Source: Deinandra increscens subsp. villosa (taxonomy: Eukaryota; Streptophyta; Magnoliopsida; Asterales; Asteraceae). Taken from it: a DNA stretch of 64,000 nucleotides. The notes under the pieces were generated by a model. It had not been told where the DNA came from and did no database searches. It was given only the letters and a program-made list of their open reading frames with translations. The position numbers and the translations under genes were made by a program. Numbering within the stretch: the stretch's first letter is position 1; every line of letters starts with the position of its first letter. Location of the stretch: contig JBCNJP010000007.1 in assembly GCA_039602395.1 (NCBI GenBank), positions 98,348,772 through 98,412,771 of the forward strand, written 5' to 3'. Below are positions 48,408 through 59,690 of the stretch, piece by piece.

Positions 48408-48870
48408 AGGTTCATTGTAGACCCTCTAAAAAACGTAGACCTCGTAGACCCCAAAATTAGTCGTTCGATCATTAACCCGTGAGTTTTTTGAAGGAGGGGT
48501 ACGATGGTCAAAAAAATAATAATAAACATCGATCTAACAAATATGTATCAAAGAAATGTATCAAAAAAGCCCTAATCACTGATGATTCCAATCTGAGTTT
48601 TCAATCGTGAAGAACGAACTCCTAAGTTTTCAATCAGCGATCTGAGTTTTCAATGGAAAAAAGACAAATGAGTTTTCAATCGGCTATCTGAATTCGATCC
48701 CGAATCACTGCTGATTCCGATTCACCGATTTCAATGGATCGAGAAGCACCGATTCACTGGTGATCGAGTCTTGATTCAGATGTAGGTAAAAGGTCCAATT
48801 CACCTCCTAAAAACACGATTGTAGCTGATTTAGATTCACCTCTGATTGTCTCCGGCGGTGAGACAAGTAT

Positions 48871-48925
48871 ATGAAGAAATCTAGGGCAAAAAACGCAGCC
48901 GATGATAATTCACTGATGAGAAAAG
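48871..48925 (+). other. Possible first exon inside the 10 kb element
   Basis: ATG at 48871 reads MKKSRAKNAADDNSLMRK and meets donor AAAAG|GTAATC. A similar stretch ending ATGAGAAAAGGTAATCAAA recurs near 49980. Joined to the acceptor at 50827 it would read on as DADFEEPRKEEVKKE... to a stop. Unrecognised. Confidence 0.25.
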
Positions 48926-50827
48926 GTAATCAAATATATCCTCTGAGTTTTAAATTGTTATCTTTATGCAGCATCTGATTTTTATTTGATTCATAAAATC
49001 ATGATTTATTATTCACATCGCTAGCTGCTAATTTAACTTCTTCGATTTAGATAGTAACTCGATATGTTCTTCATCCATAATTAAAACTCATTATAGTTTA
49101 AGAGTCCATTGGTGCAATTTAGTCTACTGGTGCTATTAAAACAACTTCAGTGAATTCTTATTCCCCTAAAACTCACTGAGATTCATTCTTAACTGGATAT
49201 GTTCTTCATCCATAATTGACACTCACTATAGTTTAAGAGTCTATTGGTGCACATTTAGTCCATTGGTGCATATTAAAACAACTCAGTGAGTTTTTGGCTC
49301 ACAATAATTGTAGATAAGACCAAGAAAATGGATCTATTCTAAAAGACTTAGAAGGTTTTCTCTGTTCAAGGTTTATATAATAACATTCATTTGAAAACCG
49401 AAAAAGCACCGAATCTAGATTAATTACATTATGAGTTTTATTAAAACTCAATGATTCAAAAGCAGCCTTCTAAAACTCAGTGAAAGCTTTAGTTACATTA
49501 TGAGCTGGAACTGATTACGATTTTAAAGTATTATTTTGACACAAATTGGAGAACTCAACATCTTATTGATTTATCCATTTGATTATAGAGATTAAAAAAG
49601 GTCATCAGAACATACAAATTTAGCAACTTTTATATAATTTTATTAATATAAACATTTGACTAACCGGCACTATAGGTTGTATTTCCCAATACAAGCTAAA
49701 CTTTCGAACAGTGAGTTTAAAACCATTAAGTTTTGAAAACACCCTGCATCTTCACTGTTCCTGTCACTCTTTATATTGCTTCCAATAATAGTGTTAGTGG
49801 TGTCAAAATATTATAATTTAGTTGAAATTTTTACAGTTACTTAGTTATCTAGAAATTATGAGTTTAATTATAACTTTTGTGTTTTGTGGTGTATTAAAAG
49901 ATGTATGTGAAAAGTTCGTAGCTAAAATGAACTCAAAGCCACGTCCAACGATTATGAGTGAAAAAAGATGATCATTCTATAATGAGAAAAGGTAATCAAA
50001 GGCTTAATCGTTTGTATTCTGTATTATTTACTGACGTTAATATGAGTAAAATGAACTTAAGTATCTAGTAATTGAGAGTTATACTCATGGAATAAAACTC
50101 ACTACAGTTTAAGTGGATATGAATTTCTGATTAGCTCATGAAATACCTAGATATGCTGTTCATCAGAATAAAACATAAGTAGCAATGAGTTTAATACTAA
50201 CTTATGAGTTTAATTTCTAGTGTGTCGGACAGTCGGCTGTATTAGAACTTAAATGATCATAGACAAGTGAGCTCACTACTAGTAAGATTTAATCATATTA
50301 ATAACTTGCATGTAATTGAGAGTTCTAAAAAGTGGTTTTTAGAGAGTTTTTTTTTTCCTGATCATGTTTGTATGGTTGAAGGCACCTGAAATCAGGTTAT
50401 TATGAAGTTTTAAAAATGTAGTGAGTTTAAATTTTGATTCATAAAACTCACTACAAAAGTTAGTTTGACTTATTATACACATTTAAAAGATTTTAAAGTA
50501 ATAAAAGTAAAACTAAAGTTTATATTGACTTGTTTAAGACTTGTTTAAAAACAGCGGACATTACACCAAGTTATTTGAGTCTTGTTTTATGTATTTATCA
50601 TGTAAATAAAAGATCGTTCTGTTTATATATATTTACGACACATGTAATTTGTTAACATCTTGTTCAAATTATAATCAATAGGTAGAAAGGGTCACTATTT
50701 TTTGAACTCTCTGTATCTTAAACTCACTACGAAGTCTGTATTTTACACGCCCGGAGTTGTTTAAAGCTCAGATTATAACTTTATTCATTTGTGTTTTTAG
50801 TATTAATATTATTTCATTGATACTCAG

Positions 50828-50963
50828 ATGCTGATTTTGAAGAACCAAGGAAGGAAGAGGTCAAAAAGGAAACAACCGCTGAAAAAGGGGAGAAAGAAAA
50901 TGATACCGGTTAAAAAGTCGACAAAGAAAATGCTACCAAAGAAGAAGTTCGAGAAGGAATCAG
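50828..50963 (+). other. Lys/Glu-rich exon-like stretch inside the 10 kb element
   Basis: Bounded by acceptor TACTCAG and donor TCAG|GTTAGTG. One frame is open throughout and very basic (MLILKNQGRKRSKRKQPLKK, then KKSTKKMLPKKKFEKES). Another frame is Glu/Lys-rich with one stop. The composition suggests a nuclear or nucleic-acid binding tail, captured or element-encoded; no family is recognised. Confidence 0.3.
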
Positions 50964-51796
50964 GTTAGTGATTTTAACTTGTGTTTTAAAACTTACTAGA
51001 ATTTTAAAACTCAAGTTTTTAGTGTTCTTAATTTGAAGCAAGTGACTTCAAAATTAAAACTCAAGCTTTTGTGATATCTTTACAGAGAGAAGATACATTA
51101 ATATGGCTTGCTTAAGATAAACAGTAACGGGACAAATAATATGAAGAATAAATGTTACATATAGGGACAACTTGAGCTACATATGAGGTAACAATAAATT
51201 TTAAGAGGCTGCAACTGTGTTGTTTAGTTGCCATGCTTTTGCCATATAAACGTGAGGAAGTTTGGTCCTGGTTGTCAATTATTTGATCTTCATCTGAGAC
51301 AAAGCTTTCTCAAGAAGTGTAGTTCTTAAAATAGTATTTTCTTACTATGTTTCAAATTCTTAGTGAGTTTTAAACAAACCGTTAGTTTTAATCTGTTTAG
51401 TGAGTATTAATTAAACTCAGTGTATAATATCATGTTTCAAAACTCATAGTTTGTTTAAAATTCACTAAGGATTTAAAACAGTGAGTATTATAATCTGTAG
51501 TAACACGTTATAATTCATTTTGAAATTATTCCCCTTATATTGAAGGATGTAAAATCAATAAAATAAAAAAAGCTAGCCTAAAATCATAGTACACTTTAAG
51601 GATGTTCCTGGCCATATATTCAAGCGTACGTTACTATAGCTTCTATATTATGTTTAATTGGTGTTGTTTTTATAAAACTCAGTGTTGAGTTTAAAAACAT
51701 TGAATTTAAAAACATTGAATTTAAAAACCCGCTATGAAATAACACTCTGTAGTGACTAATAACAAACTTATGTACACTTATGTATAACACCTTGAA

Positions 51797-52132
51797 GGGA
51801 TTGGTGGGATTTACAAAGTTGCATATGTTAATCAAGTAATAGGGCAAATTCTTGATGGCTGAGATGAAGAAGAAGATGATGTTAATGGTGGCCGTTTTAG
51901 TGAAATGTTAAAGGGGGTAAGTGGGGCTGCACTTCATGATGCATCAAAGGAATATAGCATGAAGAAATCTCGTTCAAAGAACAAAAGTCAAGCAAGACTT
52001 AGCAAATTTGGAGCTGCTGCAGATGAATGGTCTATCATTGATGACCTTATGCTTGTAAAGAATCCAAGGTCTTTGTATGGTCAAAAGAAGCATGTTGCAA
52101 AGCTTCCCCAGTCCTGGCCATCAAAAGGCTGA
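51797..52132 (+). pseudogene. Coding-like fragment of unknown protein inside the 10 kb element
   Basis: One frame reads GIGGIYKVAYVNQVIGQILD, then G, one stop (TGA at about 51860), DEEEDDVNGGRFSEMLKGVS, a basic stretch (MKKSRSKNKSQARLSKFG) and AAADEWSIIDDLMLVKNPRS to WPSKG and stop at 52132. The codon pattern and mixed composition look like a real host exon with one nonsense change. I do not recognise the family. Confidence 0.45.
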
Positions 52133-52199
52133 AAAGAGTAAAAATTTCCGAAGATTTTCAGGTAATATATACATGTGTACCCTATCGAAAAGAATGATT

Positions 52200-52990
52200 T
52201 GAATTGATCCTGTGAGTTTTAAACACGGCAATGAGTTTTATCAAATAAATTTAATTCCAGTGAGTTTTAATGAGTTTTAAACTCATATTAACAGGATTTA
52301 AACTCAGAATTTAAACTATCTTTATAATCACTTAAAAACTTGAGCTTTTAAGATAAGGTCATCATCGTTCAAATTAAACTCACTCAGATTGTTAAAATGA
52401 AACTTAAGTTTCAATAAACTATCTTTAAAATCCTTAGTTAGTTTTAAACAAACTGTGAGTTTTAAATGAATCCTTAGTGAGCTTTAAACAAACTGAGTTT
52501 TAAATCCTTATTGAATTTAATTAAAACTCACTAAATTCTATTAAACTCACTAAATTTTATTAAACTCATTAGAATAAAACTCACTGAGTTTTAACTCAGT
52601 GAGTTTTATTTATAACTAACTGAATTTTAACTCAGTGATTTTGTAACTCAGTGAGTTTTATTTATTACTCACTGAATTTTAACTCAGTGATTTTGTAACT
52701 CACTGAGTTTTATTTATAACTCACTGAATTTTAACTGAATAGAACTCACTGAATTTTAACTCATTGATTTTGTAACTCAGTGAGTTTTAATTATAACTAA
52801 CTGAGTTTTATAACTTAATGAAACTCAGTTAAAACTCATTGAGTTTTATAATCAGTGAGCTTTATACTTAGTGAGTTTTATAATCAAATTTTTTTTAAAC
52901 TCACTAGAACTTGGTACTTAGTGAGCTCTATTGATTTTGTAACTCGGTGAGTTTTATTTATAACTAGCTGAGTTTTATAACTCATTTAAA
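52200..52990. repeat. Dense array of AACTCACTGAGTTTT-type palindromic words
   Basis: Units such as AACTCAGTGAGTTTTATTTA and AACTCACTGAATTTTA repeat at 20-35 bp spacing in both orientations, many forming short palindromes. The array sits between two coding fragments of the 10 kb element. Confidence 0.9.
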
Positions 52991-54124
52991 ACTCTTTCTC
53001 TTGGGATTGATTCTGCATGGTATTCTATTGAAAAGAATGATTTGAATTGATCCTGTGGGGTTAAATTTAGAAATACATGACTCTTTCTGGATGATATATC
53101 CTAATAAGGTTGTTTGTGGTTGAGTTACGGTAGAAACTAAGTATAGAGTAATGTCAACATTAATACCTCTTACAGGTTTAAATAAGTGAAAAACTTATTT
53201 TACTGTTACTTTTGGATATAATATGTGTTCAGCTTGTTTATTGGTCCTTAGGTTTTTTAATGTATTGAGTCCTCAGAATTTACATTATATCTAGATATAT
53301 ACTAATTTGGTTTGACTCCTTGAGATATTATTTCTTCTGTGTCCCACTAGATGGATACTTCCACGGACGTGATGATCTAACTTACGGAGTTGATATCGAC
53401 TGTATACGGTGGATGGGTGTGCTACAGGTATCCCACAAACTCTCGGTTCATTTGTTTATGATTTTGAATGTGCTCTTAAGGAAGTAAATATTACAAGATG
53501 TTAAAAATATGATTGAGGATACCAAGTATTATTAGTATGCCTTTGTTGCGTTTTACTATGTCATCGCTACACCCACCACTAAATCATACCTTTTTATTCA
53601 TGATATGCACAGAGGATTTCAATTGGATACTTGTTGGCTTCAATAACTGAAATCTGTTGTCTTAGCAATAGTGAAGTCAATTCAGCCATAGCTTTTGAAA
53701 GGAAGTACTACATTCAGTTGTAAGTCTAAGTTCTAGATCTAATCCTTCTATTGTGATCTACCACTGTCTCTTTAGCCTATTTGCATGTTATTTAATAATC
53801 AGAAATGCTTCAATGACATTTATACACAAATGAAATTAATTAATATAATTCAACAATCTGATAATGTTTCAAAACTCACATTTTGTTTAAAACTCACTAA
53901 GTATTTAAAACTCATTAAGGATTTAAAACTCACTAAGGATTCTATTGAAATATGTATTGAGTTTTATAACTCACTGATATAAAACTCACTTAGTCATAAA
54001 TAGAAACTCACTGAAATTGATCCAGTTAAATCCAAGTTCTAATGAGTTTAATAAAACTTAGTTCTAATGAGTTAAAATTCAGTGAGTTTTATAACAGGCG
54101 TTTATTCTTTTAAATTTATATCAG

Positions 54125-54529
54125 GATGGCAAGAGAGCTGTGAAAGATGATGTCCTTTGGGGAGATGATGCAGAGGAGTTCAAACCAGAAAGATGGATCA
54201 ATGATGGTGTTTTTCGACCAGAAAGTCCTTTTGAGTTCATTGCTTTTCAGGTATGATGAAGTTTTCTAATTGGCGAGTGTGATTTAATACAGGTAAATTA
54301 GTTAAATAAATCTGTTTTATATGTATGTATGTTTGTTTGTTTGTTTAGGCTGGGCCAAGGATATGCTTAGGAGGAATTTGCTTATAGACAGATGAAGATA
54401 TTGGCTGCTTTTCTAGTCTATTTCTTCAAGTTCAAACTGGTGGATGAGAATAAAGAGGCTGCATATCGAACCATGTTTACTCTTCATATGGATAACGAAC
54501 TTGATTTGAATGCTTTTCGCCGTTTCTAG
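54125..54529 (+). pseudogene. Cytochrome P450 C-terminal fragment (CYP704/CYP86-clan type) with intron
   Basis: Exon A 54125-54250 reads DGKRAVKDDVLWGDDAEEFK and PERWINDGVFRPESPFEFIAFQ; intron 54251-54348 (GTATGA...TTTAG); exon B starts AGPRICLG, the heme-binding Cys loop. Directly after CLG, two bases are missing and the frame shifts; restoring position shows EFAYRQMKI-type family sequence through YRTMFTLH to a TAG at 54529. About 25-30 residues normally between DDVL and WGDD (around KGDxVxYxxYAMGRM) are absent. The retained intron shows capture at the DNA level. No N-terminal three quarters of the P450 is present. Non-functional. Confidence 0.85.
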
Positions 54530-54779
54530 TGATAAAAATGTATATCTAAACCGCTTAACCATGCCACCTTGTATTATATGTTTTAACTCTATAGACCTAA
54601 AATTCTAGATCACGGGTTCATCATACAGGAAGATTCATTCACATAATTAGGCTTTGAATTAGTGATGTTTTACGATCACAAAACGCTAACCGATGAAGTG
54701 ATACAATTCTGGGATCTTTATCATTATATGACATCATTGTTAGGAAGTTGATATCTAATATGGACATATGGTAGGTATC

Positions 54780-55770
54780 GTTTTTTGTTGTTGACTTTTG
54801 TTGTAACAAAACTCAATGTAAATTATAAAAGTAACTATTGAGTAATAAAACTCATTGTAAAAAATAAACCAACATAAAAAACTTTACACTTGGGTTATAA
54901 AACTCACTATTGAGATTAAACCCCACTTTATTCTAATGCTCACCGTTGAGTTTAAAACTCACTTTAGAAAAAACCTCGTTGTGAATTTAAAACTCATTGT
55001 TGAGTTATAAAAATCATTGTTCATTTTAAAACTCACATTTTTTTAAAACTCACTGTTCTGTTTAAAACTCACTACCGAGTTAAAAACTCACTTTCTTTTA
55101 TAAAAAAAACTCACCGTTCAGTTCAAAACTCATTTTTTAAACGCGTATCAGTTTAAAACTCACTGTAATTTATACTCACATTGTTGAGTTTAAAACTCAT
55201 TTTTTTAAACTCAATTTTCAGTAATAAAACTCACTTTTAAGTAACAAAACTCAATGTAAATTAAAAGAGTCACTACTAAGTAACAAAACTCACAGTAAAA
55301 AACTCACAGTATATTATAAAACTCAGTTAAAAAAAAACTCACCCCTGAGTTATAGAACTCACCACTAAGTTTAAAACTCATTGTTCCGTTTAAAACTCAC
55401 TCTTGAGTTTAAAACTCACTGTGAATTAAAAAATTATTGAAAATTATAAAACTCAATGGAAATTATAAAACTCACCACTATGTTTAAAACTCACCGTTGA
55501 ATATAAAACTTATTGCCCAGTTTAACACTCACTGGAAATTATAAAACTCATTGAAAATTATAAAACTCAATAAATATTAAAAAGTTCATTGAAAATTATA
55601 AAACTCACTACTGAGTTTGAAACTCACCGTTGAATATAAAACGTATTGTCGAGTTTAAAACTCACTGAAAATTATAAAACTCAATGAAAATAATAAAACT
55701 CACCAGTGAGTTTAAAACTAACCATTGAATATAAAACTCATTGTCGAGTTTAAAACTCACTGTTCTAAAT
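54780..55770. repeat. Array of about 33 AAAACTCA motifs in one orientation
   Basis: By hand count about 33 copies of AAAACTCA, nearly all on the plus strand, spaced mostly 18-35 bp, often as ATAAAACTCAYTG or TTTAAAACTCACTG. Spacer sequence varies while the word is kept, unlike a simple satellite. Confidence 0.9.
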
Positions 55771-58400
55771 GTTAAATTACACGTCTCTACATAATCATAT
55801 AAACCGCAAAAACACAAGTTAATAAAATCAAAACAATGGGGGTTACAAGTGGTGAATTTCCTCCTGATGGGGATTGGAGATGATCGGGTGGGTGGTGTAA
55901 TGTTCCTATTAGTGATCCAAATTTACCGTTCAAAAATCAAAAAGCATCAAAACACGAATCCAGTATTGAATCACCATCTAATACACCAATAAACAAAATA
56001 AAAAAGCTCACAGGCTAATCCAAGATTTAAGCACAGATATATTTCTTCATACTAAAACTCAATATTGGCATCCCTTGACCATAAAGTAGGTTTCCACCAA
56101 CCTCCTCATATACAACACCAAATGACCAACGTTAAAAAAAACCACGGAGATAGTTCAACCCTCCATGAACCTAAACAGCACAACAAATGGGAATCTCCCA
56201 AACTGAAATCTTTCAGAACACCACTATTGACCTACAAATCTCCGGTCTCGAATTGGAATATAACCTTGAGAATCATCAAAGTTGCCTGCATATTCAAGTA
56301 ACCAATCTTGAGAATCCTTAAAACTCAATCTTCAATAAAACTCATCACTGAGTTTTTAACTTGACTTATAAAACTCACAATTATCTATATAAGCTCTATA
56401 CCTATTACAAGTCCTTGTTTAGTGAGACTTAGTTTAATACAAGGTTGTTGGACCAAAGTAGTTGATATCTTAACAAAGGGAAACTCACACGAGCTGCATA
56501 TGAAGACGGATAAAATGGGTTGTTCTACAAGGGAAAACAAACCTGTAAACCATTAAACAGAGGATGAACTGAACACAGCCCGATAGACCTGGAATCAGCA
56601 TGGACACAAATTTGAAACAACGATTAGGCAAGTATGAACTCAATGTATTAAAACTCACTGCAAATATGGTTCAAATCAAAACTCACTGCAAATATATACT
56701 CAACGTATTCAACTCACTGCAAATATGCTTCTCGATTCTTGAGGATGCTTGCAAGTCTAGCCATTCCAACGTCCCTCTCGGGTCACCTACATACAGGTGC
56801 TCCCAGTCAAGCCACTTCATAATTTTTCTCTAAATACCTCTAGTACAACAAGGGTTTTTGATCAACCAAACCCATTTTTAACGCATTAATCAACCCGGAC
56901 CAGATTTGTCCATAAGTGGCACTTATGATAAGTGGTAACCATTTAATAAAAAGGGCCGTAGAATATAGCATATAATTAAATGTTCGAGTAGCTGGCCAAT
57001 GTGTTTAAATGTCTCCTAATCAATTAGGTAATCAAATAATTTGTTTAGACAGTGTAGTTTCTTGATCTTTTTCCCAAATTGTTAACTCTTGCAAACTATG
57101 GTCTGTGTGTTTTGGTGTTCTTATTAGTAAGTAAATCAACAAATGATACAGAAAACAAATCGAAATTTGATCCAGAATAGTAAGGCAGGGTGATGCAGAA
57201 AATTGGTTTGTATTTACCGGTCAATAACCGCGACAAAAAATATATACAGAAAACAGTATAAAAATTTATCGAAGGTTTCTTCAAATATAATTAAAAAAAA
57301 CGGCGACAAATTTATTCAATCGTTCAAATATGACTACAGTACCTTGATCTAATTAAGATGTGAGTTTGAGGCCAGTCATATCCAAAACCTTAACACAAGT
57401 GCTTATGTTATCCAAAACCTTAACACAAGTGCTTATGTGTCTTTCAAACTATTTTGTTGCATATGGCTATGATAAACATAAGAGTTATCATATTTGAAAA
57501 GCTACTGTAGATTTATATAGTCAAAACTATTATCATAATTTCATGTTTTGGAACTTACCAATATCACATGGTCTATGTATTCATTGATGTGGATGTGAGA
57601 TTGAACATAGTAATGAATCTAAAATTGAAAAGAAAAACACCAAAAAAAGGAGTTTAACAGGACAATGTAACAAATTTTACTTTCACATTGACATGAGCTG
57701 CAGCAGCTACCATTTTTTGCCTTGGCATCATATGAAGACAATGTGATAGAACTATGAATGATTTTGGTTTTGGAAACTCAATGTTCCATCAGAATCAATG
57801 TTGGAAATAAATGACTCAAACTCTTCTCGTTGTACCACTGGATGTAGCCATTAAAAGAGAAAGCACCTTCAAATTTAAAATTACAGATTTGGCCTTTGCG
57901 GAGTCAAGATGAAGACTAGAAAATTAAGACGATTGTAGAAACTTAAGATTCAAACAGATTTTTTATTTATTTTTATGCAATGTAAGAGAACCAGTAGAGT
58001 AATAAAACAGAGAGAACGATGGATTTAGATGAGTCATGCATCTATATGTGGAAGTGATCAAAACATAGAAAGAAACAACTCACTGAGAAATCGAGTCATG
58101 AATTTCAAACGCTAAGAGCTAGGTTACATACATCAGAATCATAAACCCTAAAAAAAGGTGTTCCATCAAAATTGAAAACCGAAACCCCTAAATGCCAAAA
58201 ATTAAATCTTACTGAGAATCAACTGAGAAGTGTCGACGACGGAGAGAAACTCCTAATCTAACTGCCTTAGTTTTTCTTCGAAGACGAGGAATCGAGATGG
58301 AGATCGAAAATTGAATTTCAGAGGAATACCGAGAAACGTCGATGTAGATGATACGGAATTTCTGATATAAACGTAACATGTGAAAAGACCTAACAGTCCC
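55771..58400. other. Right part of the 10 kb element, no gene recognised
   Basis: Scattered AAACTCA words thin out after 56720. Short open frames at 56065-56301 and 56600-56833 show no family resemblance. The subterminal region near 58210-58330 (GAATCGAGATGGAGATCGAA) mirrors the left subterminal GATTC/GATCGAG-rich block at 48690-48770 in style. Confidence 0.4.
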
Positions 58401-58514
58401 TCCGCCTGATTTCCTTATTAAAATTGAACAATCAATCTTAACCGTGAGATTAAAAAATCTAATGGTTAAAAAATGGGTCTACGGGGTCTACACTTTTTAA
58501 GGGGTCTACAATGA

Positions 58515-58519
<5 letters not shown>

Positions 58520-58552
<33 letters not shown>
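58520..58552. repeat. (TA)n tract between two related elements
   Basis: About 30 bases of TA separate the right end of the 10 kb element from its short relative. Confidence 0.95.
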
Positions 58553-58555
<3 letters not shown>

Positions 58556-59014
58556 AAGGGTTCCGTGTAGACCCCTTAAATTTTGTAGACCCGTAGACCC
58601 CTTATAAAACTCAATAAAACTCAATAAAACTCAATAAAAATAAAACTCAGTGTTGTAAATTTGGTTTTTTTATTACGATAAGCTTTTAAGAACCAAATAA
58701 ATAAATAAATAAATAAATAAACAAAAAACATTAAAAATCAAACATTTTAAGACAATGAGTTTTAAACGCAACACTGAGTTTTATTGAGTTTATTGAGTTT
58801 TAAACTCATTGTCTTAAAATGTTTAATTTTTAATGTTTTTCGTTTTTCTTTGTTTTTTAATTGTCTTCTTTTGTTCTTAAAAGCTTATCGCAAATAAAAT
58901 AAACTAAATTAACATAACTGAGTTTTATTTTTATTGAGTTTTAATGAGTTTTATTGAGTTTTATAAGGGGTCTACGGGGTCTACAAAAAATAAGGGGTCT
59001 ACACGGATCTTTTA

Positions 59015-59016
<2 letters not shown>
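58553..59016. mobile_element. Short relative of the 10 kb element, between TA microsatellites
   Basis: 464 bp with inverted ends AGGGAAGGGTTCCGTGTAGA / AGGTAAAAGATCCGTGTAGA continuing through GTAGACCCCTTATAAAACTC. The arms are long (including AATGAGTTTTAAACGCAACACTGAGTTTT in the centre) and are built of the same AAAACTCA/TGAGTTTT words. It is flanked by TA runs at 58520-58552 and 59017-59066. Non-coding, strongly foldback. Confidence 0.8.

Positions 59017-59066
<50 letters not shown>
59017..59066. repeat. (TA)n microsatellite
   Basis: About 48 bases of TA dinucleotides at the right edge of the short element. Confidence 0.95.
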
Positions 59067-59067
<1 letters not shown>

Positions 59068-59126
59068 TATCCAAAAAAATCTTATCGGTAAAACAATATT
59101 CAATAATAAAAAAAATTCAATAACAA

Positions 59127-59681
59127 TTACAAATTCGAGAAGATAGATTTATACACTATATTTCTTGTTACATTGGTTGGACGACCGTCTTCATCCAAAA
59201 TCAAGATCTTCAGACCCTTCTTGCTCTTCACCCTTGATAAGGCAACGTATAATTGACCATGAAAGAAGACGGGATCTTTCAAGTACAATCCAACTCTCGA
59301 AAGAGACTGACCTTGGCTTTTGTGTATAGTCATAGCAAAACAAACCGAGATCGGAAACTGTCTCCTCTTAAACCGAAAAACAACTCTTTAATCTGTTGGA
59401 ACCAATGAAAGTCTAGGAATAAAAGTCCTGAATCCGATATTGCTTCCGGAGATAACCACCGCTTCAATAACATGCTTCCCTAGAGATATGATCTAAAGAC
59501 GTGTTCCATTACATAAGTCATTCCTCTGATCAATGTTTCTAAGCAACATAACATGAACACCAACTTTAAGCACACGACGATGATTTGGAATGCCAGATAT
59601 ATGTAAACAATTCAAGACGTCTGGTGAGTATAAGTTGTGTATCAACTTTATCTCTATGTAACAACTAAAAAAATGAACCAT
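59127..59681 (-). pseudogene. PIF1-like DNA helicase C-terminal remnant (Helitron type)
   Basis: One minus-strand frame reads LNCLHISGIPNHRRVLKVGV and HVMLLRNIDQRNDLCNGTRL, then a TAG stop, GKHVIEAVVISGSNIGF, a second stop (TAA at about 59393), then FRFKRRQFPISVCFAMTIHK and SQGQSLSRVGLYL, HGQLYVALSRVKSKKGLKIL and a normal end at 59127. These are the last helicase motifs (AMTIHKSQGQ, VALSRV) of PIF1-like helicases, which occur in Helitrons and as free copies in plants. The N-terminal helicase motifs are absent. No Helitron 3' hairpin and CTRR was found beside it. Confidence 0.88.
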
Positions 59682-59690
59682 CCAATTGAA

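Larger units (their letters stand above)
48402..58519. mobile_element. About 10.1 kb TIR element in TA microsatellite, filled with AAAACTCA motif arrays
   Basis: The left end AGGGTAAGGTTCATTGTAGA matches the right end read inward, AAAGTTCATTGTAGACCCC. Similarity continues for 45 bp or more through two GTAGACC words. Both ends touch (TA)n tracts. The interior lacks any recognisable transposase, reverse transcriptase or Rep gene. It holds coding fragments (48871-48925, 50828-50963, 51797-52132, 54125-54529) with introns and dense arrays of AAAACTCA/TGAGTTTT. Superfamily unsettled: a MULE with the TSD hidden in TA repeats is possible. Two independent insertions with similar ends are less likely because the motif fills the whole interior. 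Confidence 0.6.
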
